Positions 33,129 to 43,201 of a DNA stretch of 64,000 nucleotides are shown piece after piece (the stretch's first letter is position 1; each line of letters starts with the position of its first letter). The notes below the pieces were generated by a model, which saw only the letters and a program-made list of their open reading frames with translations, was not told the origin of the DNA and made no database searches. The translations under genes were made by a program, and so were the position numbers. The stretch spans positions 40,674-104,673 of the forward strand of contig JAHHQO010000009.1 of NCBI GenBank assembly GCA_020026335.1, in the 5' to 3' direction. Source of the stretch: Alistipes sp. Its GTDB lineage: Bacteria; Bacteroidota; Bacteroidia; Bacteroidales; Rikenellaceae.

Positions 33129-36029
33129 TTAGTAACCGAAAATCTCCTCCTGTGAGAGGGTCTTGATTTGTCCCAGTGTCTTCAGATAATTGAGGTCGAT
33201 GTCCTGAATGTCGCCCAAAATACCGTAGTTGTAGGTCAAATCCTTTGCCCATTTCTGCTGTGTGGCTTTCACATCCTCCAGCGTCATGTTCTGCACCTTC
33301 TCGAAGAGCTGGCGGTCGCGGTCCTCGCTGAGCCCCATACGCTGCAAACCGTAGTACTCCATCAGCACGTTGAGCTTCACGGTGCGTGCGGTTCTCAGTC
33401 TCGAAATCAGACCCTCCTTGGCAATCTTGAAGGCGGTCTCCGATGCGGGCATATTGTTGATAATCTCGTCGAAGGCCTCGATGGCATTCTTCATCTTGTC
33501 GTTCTGTGTGGCGATGAAGGCCATGTAAGCGTAGTGATTGTCCTTGGTGGCGGGCTGCACGATGTTAGCCAGGGCAGAATATGCCAGACCGCGCGACTCT
33601 CTCAACTCCTGGAAGACGATAGAGTTCATACCGTTGCCGAAGTATTCGTTGTAGAGAATAATCTCGGGGTCGTTCTTCACATCAAAGAGCTTCGAAGTGG
33701 TGTGGCTCTGAATGTAGTAGAGCTGCTTGGAGGTGTACTGCGAGAGGTAAACAACGCTCTTGTCGCTCTGTGCCACCTCGGGAGCGTACTCCTTGGTCAG
33801 CGGTTCGGGCTGCTCGGCCATGTAGTGGTGTTCGGTGAGTGCCTGCTTCAGCTCCTCCTCCGACATGGGGCCGTAGTAGATAATGGTGTGCGCCTTATCC
33901 TTCAAATCGCGAATGGCACCCAACAGCTCGTCGGAGGTCTTCGCCATCAGCTCCTTGTCCGAAGGTGTGGTGCGTTTAATCCACTCCTCGCCGTGAGCCA
34001 TGTAGTTTCTCAGAGCGGCGAAGCATCCGGCCTGACGCAGTTTGTTGTCACTACGGAACTTCAGCATGTCCTGCTTGAGGTTCTTGAGAATCTCATCGTT
34101 GCCCTGTGCATTGAACAGACGCTCCTCGGTGATGTCCATCGCCTGTGTCATGTTCTCGCTCAGACCCGAAATCTTGACATTGCACGAAGTGTCGAAGGTC
34201 TCGAAGCCCGACGAGCAGGCCAAACCATACATCTTGCCGGCAATCTCACCTGCCGACATCTTCTCTGTACCGAGATATTCGATGTAGCTGTCCGACATGT
34301 AGAGGTTGTGGTTCTGTGCCACACCCTTGTTGTAGATATATACCAAATCGAAGAGGTCGGTAGTCTCGTTCTTCTTGTAGAGTACCTCCACACCGTCCTT
34401 CAACTCAAATTTCGACATATCCTTCTCGAAATCCACGAACATCGGCTCGATGGGCTTCACCTCTGTCGATTTAATCTCCTTGAGGAAGTCGCTCTCGGCA
34501 TCGCGGTTCATCATGATGGGGGTAATCTTGGGAGCGGCAATCTTCTGCTCGTTGGGGTCTACACCCGTGTGCTTCTTGATGATGGCGTAGGCTTCGGGCT
34601 TGAGGTATTCGTTGGCCCATGCCACGATGTCCTCCTTGGTAATCTTCGAGATGCGGTCGATGGTGTGAACGGCATCAGCGAGCTCGCCACCCGAGATGAA
34701 GTTCTCCACGTAGAAGTCGGTTCTCTCCTCGTAGTTGTCCATCATCTTAATCATCTGGGTCTTGTAGTTGTTGATGGTCGCCTGAATCAGCTCCTCGTCA
34801 AACTCACCCTTTCTCAATTTCTCGACCTCTGTGAGCAACAGATTGCTCAACTCGTCCATCGACTGACCCTTCAGCGGCTGGCCGGCAACGACAAAACGGC
34901 CGTAGTCGGGCTGTGTCATCTGGAAGGCGAAGGCGAAGGCTGCCTTCTGCTCCTGATTGAGGTTGAGGTCAATCATACCTGCATTGCCGTTGTAGAGAAT
35001 GCTGGCTGCAATCTGAGCCACATCGTTCGACGGGTCGATGCTCTTGGGCAGTCGCCATGCCAGATATACGCTCTCGGCCTCGGGACCATAGACGTCCTTC
35101 ACGATGGGCGAGGTGATGGGCTGCTCGGGTTCGAACTGCAACTTGGGCAGATTGTTGTTGGGCACCATGTCACCGAAATACTTCTCTATGGCTGCAATCA
35201 TCTCCTGCGGGTCGAAATCACCCGACACGCAGATGGCGATGTTGTTGGGCACATAGTAGGTCTTGTAGTAATTCTTGATGTTGGTAATCGAGGGGTTCTT
35301 CAACTGCTCCTGTGTACCCAACACTGTCTGTGTGCCATAGGGGTGGTGGGGGAAGAGGGCCTCGTCGATGGAGGTGAGAATCTTGCGCGAGTCCTGTGTC
35401 AGCGACATGTTCTTCTCCTCGTAGACAGCCTCCAGCTCGGTGTGGAATCCGCGGATGACGGGGTCACGGAAACGGTCGGCCTGAATCTTGGCCCAGTTGT
35501 CAATCTGATTCGAAGGGATATCCTCCACAAACACGGTCATATCCTGCGAGGTGTAGGCGTTGGTTCCGGTGGCACCAATCAGCGCCATGAGCTTGTCATA
35601 CTCGTTGGGAATGGCATATTTCGAAGCCTCGTAGCTTACCGAGTCGATGACGTGATAGAGGGCTTCGCGCTCCTTCTCGTCGGTGGTCTTTCGATAGACC
35701 TCGAACAGACGCTCGATTTCGTCCAGCAGGGGTTTCTCGGCTTCGTAGTTCGATGTGCCGAACTTGCTGGTTCCCTTGAACATCAGATGCTCGAAGTAGT
35801 GGGCCAGACCGGTGGTCTCTTTGGGATCATTCTTGCCGCCCACCTTCACGGCAATGGCCGTCTGGATACGGGGTTGCTCCTTCATGACACTCATGTAGAC
35901 CTTCATACCGTTGTTGAGGGTGTAAATCTGGGTCTTGAGGGGGTCATTGGGGATAGTTTCCGTCTTGTAGCCTGTACAAGCGGAGAGCATCAGAGAGAGT
36001 GATGCTGCAAAAAACAGGAGTTTTTTCAT
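33129..36029 (-). CDS. M16-family (insulinase-like) zinc metalloprotease lipoprotein
   Basis: 966 aa, full two-half M16 protease. Lipoprotein signal LSLMLSACTG (Cys18). The inverted zinc motif HxxEH is HYFEH (H77, E80, H81), with the distal Glu in AVYEEKNMS. The C-terminal half repeats the fold without the zinc motif, with the R/Y substrate loop region RESRGLAYSALANI. It probably degrades peptides in the periplasm or at the outer membrane. Single gene; no clear promoter is seen upstream. Confidence 0.93.
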   Translation of the reverse strand: MKKLLFFAASLSLMLSACTGYKTETIPNDPLKTQIYTLNNGMKVYMSVMKEQPRIQTAIAVKVGGKNDPKETTGLAHYFEHLMFKGTSKFGTSNYEAEKPLLDEIERLFEVYRKTTDEKEREALYHVIDSVSYEASKYAIPNEYDKLMALIGATGTNAYTSQDMTVFVEDIPSNQIDNWAKIQADRFRDPVIRGFHTELEAVYEEKNMSLTQDSRKILTSIDEALFPHHPYGTQTVLGTQEQLKNPSITNIKNYYKTYYVPNNIAICVSGDFDPQEMIAAIEKYFGDMVPNNNLPKLQFEPEQPITSPIVKDVYGPEAESVYLAWRLPKSIDPSNDVAQIAASILYNGNAGMIDLNLNQEQKAAFAFAFQMTQPDYGRFVVAGQPLKGQSMDELSNLLLTEVEKLRKGEFDEELIQATINNYKTQMIKMMDNYEERTDFYVENFISGGELADAVHTIDRISKITKEDIVAWANEYLKPEAYAIIKKHTGVDPNEQKIAAPKITPIMMNRDAESDFLKEIKSTEVKPIEPMFVDFEKDMSKFELKDGVEVLYKKNETTDLFDLVYIYNKGVAQNHNLYMSDSYIEYLGTEKMSAGEIAGKMYGLACSSGFETFDTSCNVKISGLSENMTQAMDITEERLFNAQGNDEILKNLKQDMLKFRSDNKLRQAGCFAALRNYMAHGEEWIKRTTPSDKELMAKTSDELLGAIRDLKDKAHTIIYYGPMSEEELKQALTEHHYMAEQPEPLTKEYAPEVAQSDKSVVYLSQYTSKQLYYIQSHTTSKLFDVKNDPEIILYNEYFGNGMNSIVFQELRESRGLAYSALANIVQPATKDNHYAYMAFIATQNDKMKNAIEAFDEIINNMPASETAFKIAKEGLISRLRTARTVKLNVLMEYYGLQRMGLSEDRDRQLFEKVQNMTLEDVKATQQKWAKDLTYNYGILGDIQDIDLNYLKTLGQIKTLSQEEIFGY

Positions 36030-36142
36030 ATTTCCTGGGTTTAATAGGTTTTCAAGAGGTAAATATAAGAATTATTATGCAATATCGTCCTTTTGTGTGG
36101 GAGAATATGCCGTGGAAGGGTACTTCATCGGTTTTTTATGAG

Positions 36143-36150
36143 TATATTTG
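36143..36150 (+). promoter_or_regulatory. -7 box of ung
   Basis: TATATTTG, 76 nt before the ung start. Confidence 0.45.
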
Positions 36151-36225
36151 TTCTCGATAAAAAGGTGTGGGGCGAGAGGTGACGACTCATTTCATGCCTC
36201 CCTTTTTTTAGAACTGTCTAGTATC

Positions 36226-36888
36226 ATGGAGGTTAAAATAGAACAAAGCTGGAAGTCGCGACTTTGTGAGGAGTTCGACAAACCCTATTTCCGCGACTTG
36301 GTCACGTTTGTCAAGAACGAATATCGCACCCATCAGGTTTTGCCCCATGGCCGTCAGATATTCTATCTTTTCGATGCGTGCCCTTTTGATAAGGTGAAGG
36401 TGGTTATCTTGGGACAGGACCCCTATCCCACGCCGGGACAATACTATGGGGTCTGCTTTTCGGTGGCGGAGGGTATGGCCGTTCCGGCATCGCTGCGCAA
36501 TATCTTTCGGGAGATACACGACGATATGGGAACGCCTGTCCCCACATCGGGAAATCTCGACAGATGGGTACGACAGGGTGTGTTTCCGATGAACTCGGTA
36601 CTGACGGTACGCGCCTATGAGTCGGGCTCTCACCGTCACCACGGCTGGGAAACCTTCACCGATGCCGTGATTAAGAAACTCAGTGACGAGCGCGAACATC
36701 TGGTTTTCATGCTGTGGGGCAGCTACGCCAAAGAGAAGTTGCCGCTCATCGATGCCCGGCGTCATCTGGTGCTGACAGCCGCGCACCCCTCGCCCAAATC
36801 TGCCGACCGCGGCTTCTTCGGCTGCCGTCATTTCAGTCGGGCGAATGCCTACCTCATGGAGCATGGAATTGCGCCCGTAGAGTGGTAG
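36226..36888 (+). CDS. ung: Uracil-DNA glycosylase (family 1), variant motif A
   Basis: Removes uracil from DNA as the first step of base excision repair. 220 aa from MEVKIEQSWKSRL. Motif A is GQDPYP (63-68) followed by TPGQYYGVCFSV, with catalytic D65; most family 1 enzymes have GQDPYH, so His is replaced by Pro. The substrate loop is MNSVLTVRAYESGSHRHHGW, where the usual A-x-SH is changed to G-SH, and motif B is HPSPKSADRGFFGCRHFSRAN. The overall fold and length match UNG. Confidence 0.92.
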   Translation: MEVKIEQSWKSRLCEEFDKPYFRDLVTFVKNEYRTHQVLPHGRQIFYLFDACPFDKVKVVILGQDPYPTPGQYYGVCFSVAEGMAVPASLRNIFREIHDDMGTPVPTSGNLDRWVRQGVFPMNSVLTVRAYESGSHRHHGWETFTDAVIKKLSDEREHLVFMLWGSYAKEKLPLIDARRHLVLTAAHPSPKSADRGFFGCRHFSRANAYLMEHGIAPVEW

Positions 36889-36923
36889 AACAATGATAAA
36901 ACGATAAACTAAAATTCCATATC

Positions 36924-37730
36924 ATGAAAAAATTTCTTTACCCCGTATTATGTCTGACGCTGTTGAGTGCAGTTTCGTGCGGAACAAAAAACAACAGCGA
37001 CGAGTGGCAGGTGGTCTGGGAGGACGACTTCAATCAGACGGAGCATTTCGATGAGTCGAAGTGGAGCAAAATCTCGCGCGGAACACCCGATTGGCGCGAC
37101 TGTATGTCGTTCAACGACAACTGCTTTGCCATGCGTGACGGCAATTTGGTGTTGCGTGGAATAGTCAATGATGTAGACCCTGCCGACACCTCAAAGTACC
37201 TCACCGGAGGCGTCTATACCAAGGGCAAGGTGGCTTTCAGCAACGGCCGTATCGACATTCGTGCGCGTTTCTCATCGGCAAAGGGTGCATGGCCTGCACT
37301 GTGGATGAAACCCGTGAAACCCGATAGTATCAAGTGGCCGATGGCGGGCGAAATTGACATCATGGAGCACCTCAACTACGACACGATTGCCTATCAGACC
37401 GTCCACTCCAACTACACCCACCACCTCGGCATCAAAGAGCCGGTGAATGGTGCAACGGGTGCGATTTGCCGTGACGACTATAATATTTACAGTGTGGAGA
37501 TGTACCGCGACAGTCTGGTATTCTTCATCAACAATCAGAAGACCTTCTTCTATCCCCGTATCGAGACCGACAAGGAGGGACAGTTCCCCTTTGCCGACCG
37601 TCCGTTCTACCTCCTGCTGGATATGCAGCTGGGAGGTGCGTGGGTAGGCGAGGTGAATCCCGAGGATTTGCCTGCCGAGATGGAGATTGACTGGGTACGT
37701 TTCTCACAAAAGAAAAAAGATATACGATAA
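36924..37730 (+). CDS. Glycoside hydrolase family 16 lipoprotein
   Basis: 268 aa: lipoprotein signal LTLLSAVSCG (Cys19), then one GH16 jelly-roll. The catalytic signature E-I-D-I-M-E is at 143-148 (nucleophile E143, acid/base E148). WEDDFNQTE, YLTGGVYTKGKVAFSNGRIDIRAR and AWPALWM are laminarinase/beta-glucanase subfamily blocks. Probably cleaves beta-1,3/1,4-glucan or related polysaccharide at the cell surface. Its stop overlaps the msrA start (TAATG). Confidence 0.92.
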   Translation: MKKFLYPVLCLTLLSAVSCGTKNNSDEWQVVWEDDFNQTEHFDESKWSKISRGTPDWRDCMSFNDNCFAMRDGNLVLRGIVNDVDPADTSKYLTGGVYTKGKVAFSNGRIDIRARFSSAKGAWPALWMKPVKPDSIKWPMAGEIDIMEHLNYDTIAYQTVHSNYTHHLGIKEPVNGATGAICRDDYNIYSVEMYRDSLVFFINNQKTFFYPRIETDKEGQFPFADRPFYLLLDMQLGGAWVGEVNPEDLPAEMEIDWVRFSQKKKDIR

Positions 37731-38239
37731 TGATGAAAGAGGAGATGATGTCCGGCAGCTGTGAGACAGCCTATTTCGCCGGAGGATGTTTTTGGGGCGT
37801 GGAGCATATGCTCTCCAAACAGGAGGGGGTGATGGACGTGGTGTCCGGCTTCATGGGCGGTTATGTAGATGCCCCCACCTACGAGGAGGTCTATCGCGAC
37901 AATACAGGTCATGCCGAGACCGTGCGCGTGGTGTTCGACAGCGACAAGGTGTCGTATGAGACACTGGTCAAGTTGTTCTTCGAGATTCACGATCCCACGC
38001 AGAAGGACGGTCAGGGACCCGACATCGGCACACGCTACCGCTCGGAGATTTTCTATGTCAGCGAGGAGCAGCGCACAACGGCCGAGAAGGTCATTGCCCT
38101 GCTGCGCGAGAAGGGTTACGATGTGGTTACACGTGTGACACCTGCCTCCCATTTCTGGCCGGCAGAGGAGTACCATCAGGACTACTACGACCGCAAGGGA
38201 ACAACTCCCTATTGCCATGTCCGTGTAAAGCGATTCTAA
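37730..38239 (+). CDS. msrA: Peptide methionine-S-sulfoxide reductase
   Basis: 169 aa; repairs oxidised methionine. The catalytic Cys is C20 in FAGGCFWGVEHML; GFMGGYVDAPTYEEVY, HAETVRV, FFEIHDPTQKDGQGPDIGTRYRSEIFY and HQDYY are diagnostic. Several in-frame ATG codons (37730, 37733, 37745, 37748) are possible starts. There is no signal peptide, so the protein is cytoplasmic despite coupling to a surface GH16. An MsrB domain is absent. Confidence 0.95.
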   Translation: MMKEEMMSGSCETAYFAGGCFWGVEHMLSKQEGVMDVVSGFMGGYVDAPTYEEVYRDNTGHAETVRVVFDSDKVSYETLVKLFFEIHDPTQKDGQGPDIGTRYRSEIFYVSEEQRTTAEKVIALLREKGYDVVTRVTPASHFWPAEEYHQDYYDRKGTTPYCHVRVKRF

Positions 38240-38250
38240 TTAATTTTTTG

Positions 38251-38287
38251 AGGGAGACCGTGCCGTGTGGCGGGGACTCCCTTTTTA
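38251..38287 (+). terminator. Terminator after msrA
   Basis: AGGGAG-ACC...GGG-CTCCCT hairpin with internal mismatches, then TTTTT. It lies 13 nt before the next CDS start. Confidence 0.65.
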
Positions 38288-38299
38288 TTTTACAGACAT

Positions 38300-40375
38300 A
38301 TGAAAAAGTTTGTCTTACTGTTGGTATTTCTTGTGGGCGTCATCGGCGGATGTCAAGCCCGAAAGATAAAGGTGGCGTGTGTGGGCAATAGCGTGACCTA
38401 CGGCTATCTGATAGAAAACAGAAGCCGTGATGCCTATCCGTCGCAGTTACAGCGGATGCTGGGCGAGGAGTATGAGGTGGTCAATTTCGGACACAGCGGA
38501 GCAACTCTGCTGCGCCACGGTCACCGTCCCTACAACACCCTGCCCGAATATGACGCGGCACTGAAATATGCCGCCGATGTGGTGGTTATCCATTTGGGAT
38601 TGAACGATACCGACCCTCGCGATTGGCCGAACTACCGCGATGAGTTCCTGGGGGACTACCTGTCGCTGATTGGCGATTTCAGAGCGGCAAATCCCCAAAG
38701 TCGGATATTCATCTGCCGTCTGACCCCGATTTTCCATGCACATCCGCGCTTCAAGTCGGGCACAAGGGATTGGTTTTGGATGATTCAGGCAGAGATAGAG
38801 AAGGTGGCTGATGTGGCCAATGTGGAACTTATTGACTTGCATACGCCCCTCTATTCGCGTCCCGACCTTTTCCCCGATGCCCTGCATCCCAATGCGGAGG
38901 GCGCAGGAATATTGGCAAAAACCGTATGTCAGAGCCTGACGGGAGATTTCGGCGGTCTGCAACTCTCGCCGATGTATTCCGATAACATGGTGTTGCAGCG
39001 CGAGCGCGAACTCCTCATTTCGGGGCAGGCAGACAGAGGTGAGGAGGTGACGGTGACTTTTGCCCGTGAGAAGCACCAGACGGTGGCGGACGATTACGGC
39101 AGGTGGTCGGTGACGCTCGCTCCGATGAAAGCCGATGGAAAGTCCCATACCTTGAAGATTGCGACTCGCAGACGGGCATTGACCTTCCGCAATGTTGCGG
39201 TGGGTGAGGTGTGGCTCTGTTCGGGTCAGTCGAATATGGCTTTCCGTGTGAATGAGAGCGTGGAGAGCGAGCAGGTCGCCGAACGTGACTATGCTGCCCG
39301 TTCGCCGCAGATTCGTCTTTACAACATGAAGCCATGTCGGGCGACCAATAACGAGAAGTGGAGTCGTGAGGTGCTGGACTCGGTCAATGCCCTGCACTAT
39401 TTCAGACCTTCTCGCTGGGAGACGGTCAATCCCGAAAATGCAGCCGAATTTTCAGCCATCGCCTTTGCCTTTGGTCGTACCCTTGCCGACTCTCTGAAAG
39501 TCCCTGTGGGACTTGTTCTCAATGCCGTGGGTGGCTCTTGCACCGAGTCGTGGATAGACCGCAAGACCATGGAGTTCGAGTTCTCCGACCTGCTGATGAA
39601 CTGGTCGGCGAATGATTTTGTGCAGGAGTGGGCGAGAGGTCGTGCCGACTTGAATACGGCGTTGCGCAGTAACGCCCTCCAGCGACACCCTTATCACACC
39701 TGTTACCTCTATGAGGCGGGTATCTTGCCCGTGAAAGATTATACTTTCAGCGGTGTAATCTGGTATCAGGGCGAGTCCAATGCCCACAACATCGAGACCC
39801 ACGAAAAACTCTTCCCTCTGTTGGTCAAGAGCTGGCGAAAGACCTTCGGTGAGCAGTTGCCGTTCTACTATGTCCAGCTGTCGAGTTTGAATCGTCCCTC
39901 GTGGTGCTGGTTCAGAGACAGCCAGCGCCGTATGATGGGGGAGATTCCCCATTGCGGTATGGCGGTCTCCAGCGATTTGGGCAACCGAGACAATGTCCAC
40001 CCCACGCAAAAGATGGCGGTGGGTGAGCGTCTTGCCCGTTGGGCATTGGTGCGCGACTTCGGTTGGGGATGTCTGCCCTCCGGCCCTCTCTGTCGCATGG
40101 CAGAAAGAACAGGTAAATATGCCTTTGTGTCGTTTGATTGTGGCGAGCAGATGCGCAGTGCCGATGGTGAGGCCTTGCGCACATTCGAGGTGGCAGGCAA
40201 GGAGGGTATCTTCTATCCTGCCCGTGCCGAGGTCGATGGCAATCGTGTGAAGGTTTGGGCGGATGAGGTCGATACTCCCTGTCGGGTAAGATACGGCTGG
40301 CAACCCTACACGACCGCCAATCTCATCAATCGTGACGGTCTGCCGGCATCAACTTTCCAATGTGAGGTCGAGTAA
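38300..40375 (+). CDS. Two-domain SGNH hydrolase / sialate O-acetylesterase
   Basis: 691 aa, exported. The signal is LLLVFLVGVIGGCQA, possibly a lipoprotein (Cys18). Domain 1 (about 22-215) is GDSL-like: VACVGNSVTYGY with Ser31 in a GNS variant, GLND, and D193-A-L-H196. Domain 2 (about 220-691) is a sialate O-acetylesterase: GEVWLCSGQSNM with Ser311, VGGSCTESWID, WYQGESNA and NVHPTQK. The same two-domain layout is known for Tannerella NanS, which removes 9-O-acetyl groups from sialic acid. ATG at 38300 is chosen because it starts the signal peptide. Confidence 0.9.
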   Translation: MKKFVLLLVFLVGVIGGCQARKIKVACVGNSVTYGYLIENRSRDAYPSQLQRMLGEEYEVVNFGHSGATLLRHGHRPYNTLPEYDAALKYAADVVVIHLGLNDTDPRDWPNYRDEFLGDYLSLIGDFRAANPQSRIFICRLTPIFHAHPRFKSGTRDWFWMIQAEIEKVADVANVELIDLHTPLYSRPDLFPDALHPNAEGAGILAKTVCQSLTGDFGGLQLSPMYSDNMVLQRERELLISGQADRGEEVTVTFAREKHQTVADDYGRWSVTLAPMKADGKSHTLKIATRRRALTFRNVAVGEVWLCSGQSNMAFRVNESVESEQVAERDYAARSPQIRLYNMKPCRATNNEKWSREVLDSVNALHYFRPSRWETVNPENAAEFSAIAFAFGRTLADSLKVPVGLVLNAVGGSCTESWIDRKTMEFEFSDLLMNWSANDFVQEWARGRADLNTALRSNALQRHPYHTCYLYEAGILPVKDYTFSGVIWYQGESNAHNIETHEKLFPLLVKSWRKTFGEQLPFYYVQLSSLNRPSWCWFRDSQRRMMGEIPHCGMAVSSDLGNRDNVHPTQKMAVGERLARWALVRDFGWGCLPSGPLCRMAERTGKYAFVSFDCGEQMRSADGEALRTFEVAGKEGIFYPARAEVDGNRVKVWADEVDTPCRVRYGWQPYTTANLINRDGLPASTFQCEVE

Positions 40376-40396
40376 CGGCGAACTTATCTAACTAGA

Positions 40397-40440
40397 AATA
40401 GCGGCGCGAATACTAATCATTCGCGCCGCTATTATTTTGT
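40397..40440 (+). terminator. Terminator after the O-acetylesterase
   Basis: 15-bp perfect stem AATAGCGGCGCGAAT / ATTCGCGCCGCTATT with T-rich tail. Confidence 0.85.
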
Positions 40441-40450
40441 CGGCAGGGTA

Positions 40451-40486
40451 CAAAAAAGCTCCGCTTCCTTTTCGGGAAGCGGAGCT
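40451..40486 (-). terminator. Terminator of the TonB receptor/OB-fold operon
   Basis: Minus strand: AGCTCCGCTTCC / GGAAGCGGAGCT, 6-nt loop, followed by TTTTTTG. Confidence 0.85.
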
Positions 40487-40508
40487 GAAAGTGTTTACCT
40501 GTGAGGTA

Positions 40509-43190
40509 TTACATCTGGAAGTTGGCAGGATTTGCGAAGTCGAACTCATCGCTGAGGGGCTTCATATCCATGTACTCGAACTGGCCGTCAGCAACCAACT
40601 TGAAGCGGAATGCGTGGGTTGCGCTCTTGACAGTTCTGCCAATGTAAATCTTGATGTTGAAGGTGTAGATGGTCTCGATACCGTCAATCATCTTGACATC
40701 GGCGTGCTTGGTGTTGACTGCAATCTGCATCAACTCTGCAAACTGATGCTCAATCTTCTCGTAGAATGCTGCGTGTGCGGCAGCCTTCTCCTCTGCTGAA
40801 CCCTCCTTATATTTCTCGAATGCGGAGATATCCTCACCGGCCTTCTGCCATGCGGTGATGGTCTTACCGATACGCCAGTCGAGGTTGTGCTTGTAAATCG
40901 AGCAACCACCATATCTCTCGGTCTCGATCTTACCGTTGTAGTCCTCCTTGTACTGGGGCTTGTTCTTCACGATGTAGTCGATACACATGTTGAAATACTC
41001 GTCGGCGAGATCCTCAGCCTCCTGAGTACCCAACTCGATGACCATGCTGGGGTCAAATACCCACTTGCCGTCCTTCTTGTTGAAGGGAGCCGAGTTCTCG
41101 ACCTTGTCACCACTCTGGTTAGCCCACTCGGTACCGTTGTAAGTGTAAACATCGGCACGCAACGAAGTCTCCTTGTTTGCATAGAAGTGATAACCTACGG
41201 TGATGGTGAAATCGGGCTGTGCATAGGGGTACTTCAGTGTGAGGAAGGTGGGAATATAGGTCTCGGGCTTGAACGAGGTGCTGAAGTTAGCGTGCGATGA
41301 ACCCATCTGCTCGTAGTCAGCGGGATTAACCATGATAACCTCGTCATCTGCCTGCCATGCCGAACCGTTGAACTTGTAAGCTGCGAAGCGAGAAGTGGTC
41401 ACTGCTGCTGCACGAGTCGAGAAGAGCGCCAGCGATGCTGCCGAAGCCTCCTTGATGTCGAGAACAACGGTGTTGATGAACTTACCACCCGAAACTCCGG
41501 TGAGGTAACCTGTAACCACTACGTTCTTCTGATCCATGTCTGCGGGAATGAGACCCTCTGCCATATCCTTGAGGCTGCCCTGTGCGGTAACGGCATCATC
41601 GACCATCACATTGTAGTAATGACCCGAGATAACCAGCTTACCGGTGTAGGTAGCATAGAGACAAGCCGAATTCTCGATGTAAGCATCGAGGTCGGCACCT
41701 GTCAATGCGCGGGGAGCTGCAGGCTTGAACGACATGTCGGCAGTGTTGAGTTTGGTGACATTAGCCTTGTCAATCTTGTTGACCTTGTGGTAGTCGTCAA
41801 TCTCACCCTCTACGCTGACAACATCACCGACCTTCAAAGAAGCGTCGAACGATGCGGGACGAACGTAGATGTTGCCGGTGCAGTCGTTGAGTACATAGAT
41901 ATTACCGGATACGGCTGCCAACTGACCCTGTACCTTCACCATTGTGGCATCGGCTGCTGCCATTGCCTCGGCAACGGTCGATACATTCTCGGCAGCTGCA
42001 CCGTCGATGCTCAGCACGTCGGTAACCATCATGTTGATGTACGAAACTTGGCCGTCACGACCGCTGTAAGAGTAAACGTAAGCCTTGACCTTGAGGGTCT
42101 TGTTGTTCAGTGTCTCATTGACGAGACCGAGGTTGGCGAAAGGAATGCTGCCCTTAATCGAAGAGCCTTCAACCTCGAAGTTGTGGTACTTGCCCGAGAA
42201 GGTGTACTTACCGGTCAGCTCTGCATACTTCACTGTGGGGGTCGAACCGTAGTTCTGGAACTCCTCACCTGTCATTGCAACGGCTGCGGGAGCCTTGAAA
42301 TTGGCGTTCTTCTCTACGAATGCAATTTCGGCGTTCGAGAACTGCAAGCCGCCGCGCTCGCCGACAGTACCTGCAACGGTGATGACATCACCCACTGCAT
42401 AGCTTGCCGAAGCACCGAGGAATACGAAGACACGGTCCTTGTCGGTATCGCCGTCAGCGATAACCATACCGCCGTTGTTGCATGCCAAAACGGTAGCTTT
42501 GACAGTGACATCCTGACCCACGCTCAACTTGTTGATGGGGGTGTAAGCCGAAGGAGTCTCACCTCCGCCGTTGCCCTCGCCTTCGCCACCGCCGATGGCA
42601 GGCTCCTGCTCCGAGAACTTGTACGAAGCAATCACATAGTCACCCTCCTGTGCGCTGGCCTGGGTGTTCTTCAGAATTTCGGGAATAAAACGCTCTGCGG
42701 GCTTGGCTGGAGTGAAGTAAGCGGCCGAAATTCCGTCCTCTGCCCATGCCTTCTCGTAGTCGGCATTGGCGAGCTTATACTCCTTGGCACCCGATACACC
42801 GGTTACGGTCTCGGGATACTCCGTGCGCAACGAGTTGTAGGTGATAACCACCGACGAACCGTTGGAGAGGTGGTAAGCGAAATCCTCCTGCAGGAAGGCG
42901 GGAAGATAATCCTTGGCCAAAATCTTGTCGGAGAAAGCCTTGTCCGAAGCTACTCGCTTCAACTCGTCGGAGAGGTTGTTGTTCTCGGCGAGTTTCTTGT
43001 TGATGCGATTGTTGGCAATCTTGGCGTATTCCTCATCGGTCAGGGTGTGCTTGAATGTCTGTACATCGGCAAACTCCATGTCGGGGTTGTAACCGTCAAA
43101 GTGCTCGCTGTTGTATTCATCAACTTCACACGCTGTAATAAAAGCCATGGGGACAAGCGCCAGAAGATACTTTAATATATGCTTATTCAT
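40509..43190 (-). CDS. Large lipoprotein with repeated OB-fold domains
   Basis: 893-aa lipoprotein (signal ALVPMAFITACE, Cys21). Residues 22-195 form an all-new N-terminal region, then a Gly/Glu linker (about 199-212). Repeated OB-fold-like units follow: VTVKATVLACNNGGMVIADG...VGDVITVAGTV (about 228-275), VKVQGQLAAVSGNIYVLND...LKVGDVVSVEGEI (about 415-470) and LVISGHYYNVMVDD (about 510-570). A C-terminal 300-residue region has no recognised domain. It is the second gene after a TonB-dependent receptor, the place usually taken by a SusD-like binding lipoprotein; no SusD features are seen. Confidence 0.8.
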   Translation of the reverse strand: MNKHILKYLLALVPMAFITACEVDEYNSEHFDGYNPDMEFADVQTFKHTLTDEEYAKIANNRINKKLAENNNLSDELKRVASDKAFSDKILAKDYLPAFLQEDFAYHLSNGSSVVITYNSLRTEYPETVTGVSGAKEYKLANADYEKAWAEDGISAAYFTPAKPAERFIPEILKNTQASAQEGDYVIASYKFSEQEPAIGGGEGEGNGGGETPSAYTPINKLSVGQDVTVKATVLACNNGGMVIADGDTDKDRVFVFLGASASYAVGDVITVAGTVGERGGLQFSNAEIAFVEKNANFKAPAAVAMTGEEFQNYGSTPTVKYAELTGKYTFSGKYHNFEVEGSSIKGSIPFANLGLVNETLNNKTLKVKAYVYSYSGRDGQVSYINMMVTDVLSIDGAAAENVSTVAEAMAAADATMVKVQGQLAAVSGNIYVLNDCTGNIYVRPASFDASLKVGDVVSVEGEIDDYHKVNKIDKANVTKLNTADMSFKPAAPRALTGADLDAYIENSACLYATYTGKLVISGHYYNVMVDDAVTAQGSLKDMAEGLIPADMDQKNVVVTGYLTGVSGGKFINTVVLDIKEASAASLALFSTRAAAVTTSRFAAYKFNGSAWQADDEVIMVNPADYEQMGSSHANFSTSFKPETYIPTFLTLKYPYAQPDFTITVGYHFYANKETSLRADVYTYNGTEWANQSGDKVENSAPFNKKDGKWVFDPSMVIELGTQEAEDLADEYFNMCIDYIVKNKPQYKEDYNGKIETERYGGCSIYKHNLDWRIGKTITAWQKAGEDISAFEKYKEGSAEEKAAAHAAFYEKIEHQFAELMQIAVNTKHADVKMIDGIETIYTFNIKIYIGRTVKSATHAFRFKLVADGQFEYMDMKPLSDEFDFANPANFQM

Positions 43191-43201
43191 GGTTGTTGCA
43201 A

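Noticed and set aside
33168..36002. A 944-codon plus-strand frame fully antisense to the M16 protease
   Set aside because: It mirrors the codon bias of the protease gene; its translation is Leu/Val/His-rich with no domain, and the opposite strand has clear M16 motifs.
41619..43175. A 518-codon plus-strand frame antisense to the OB-fold lipoprotein
   Set aside because: Same bias effect; no signal peptide, motif or ribosome site, while the minus strand has a lipobox and OB modules.
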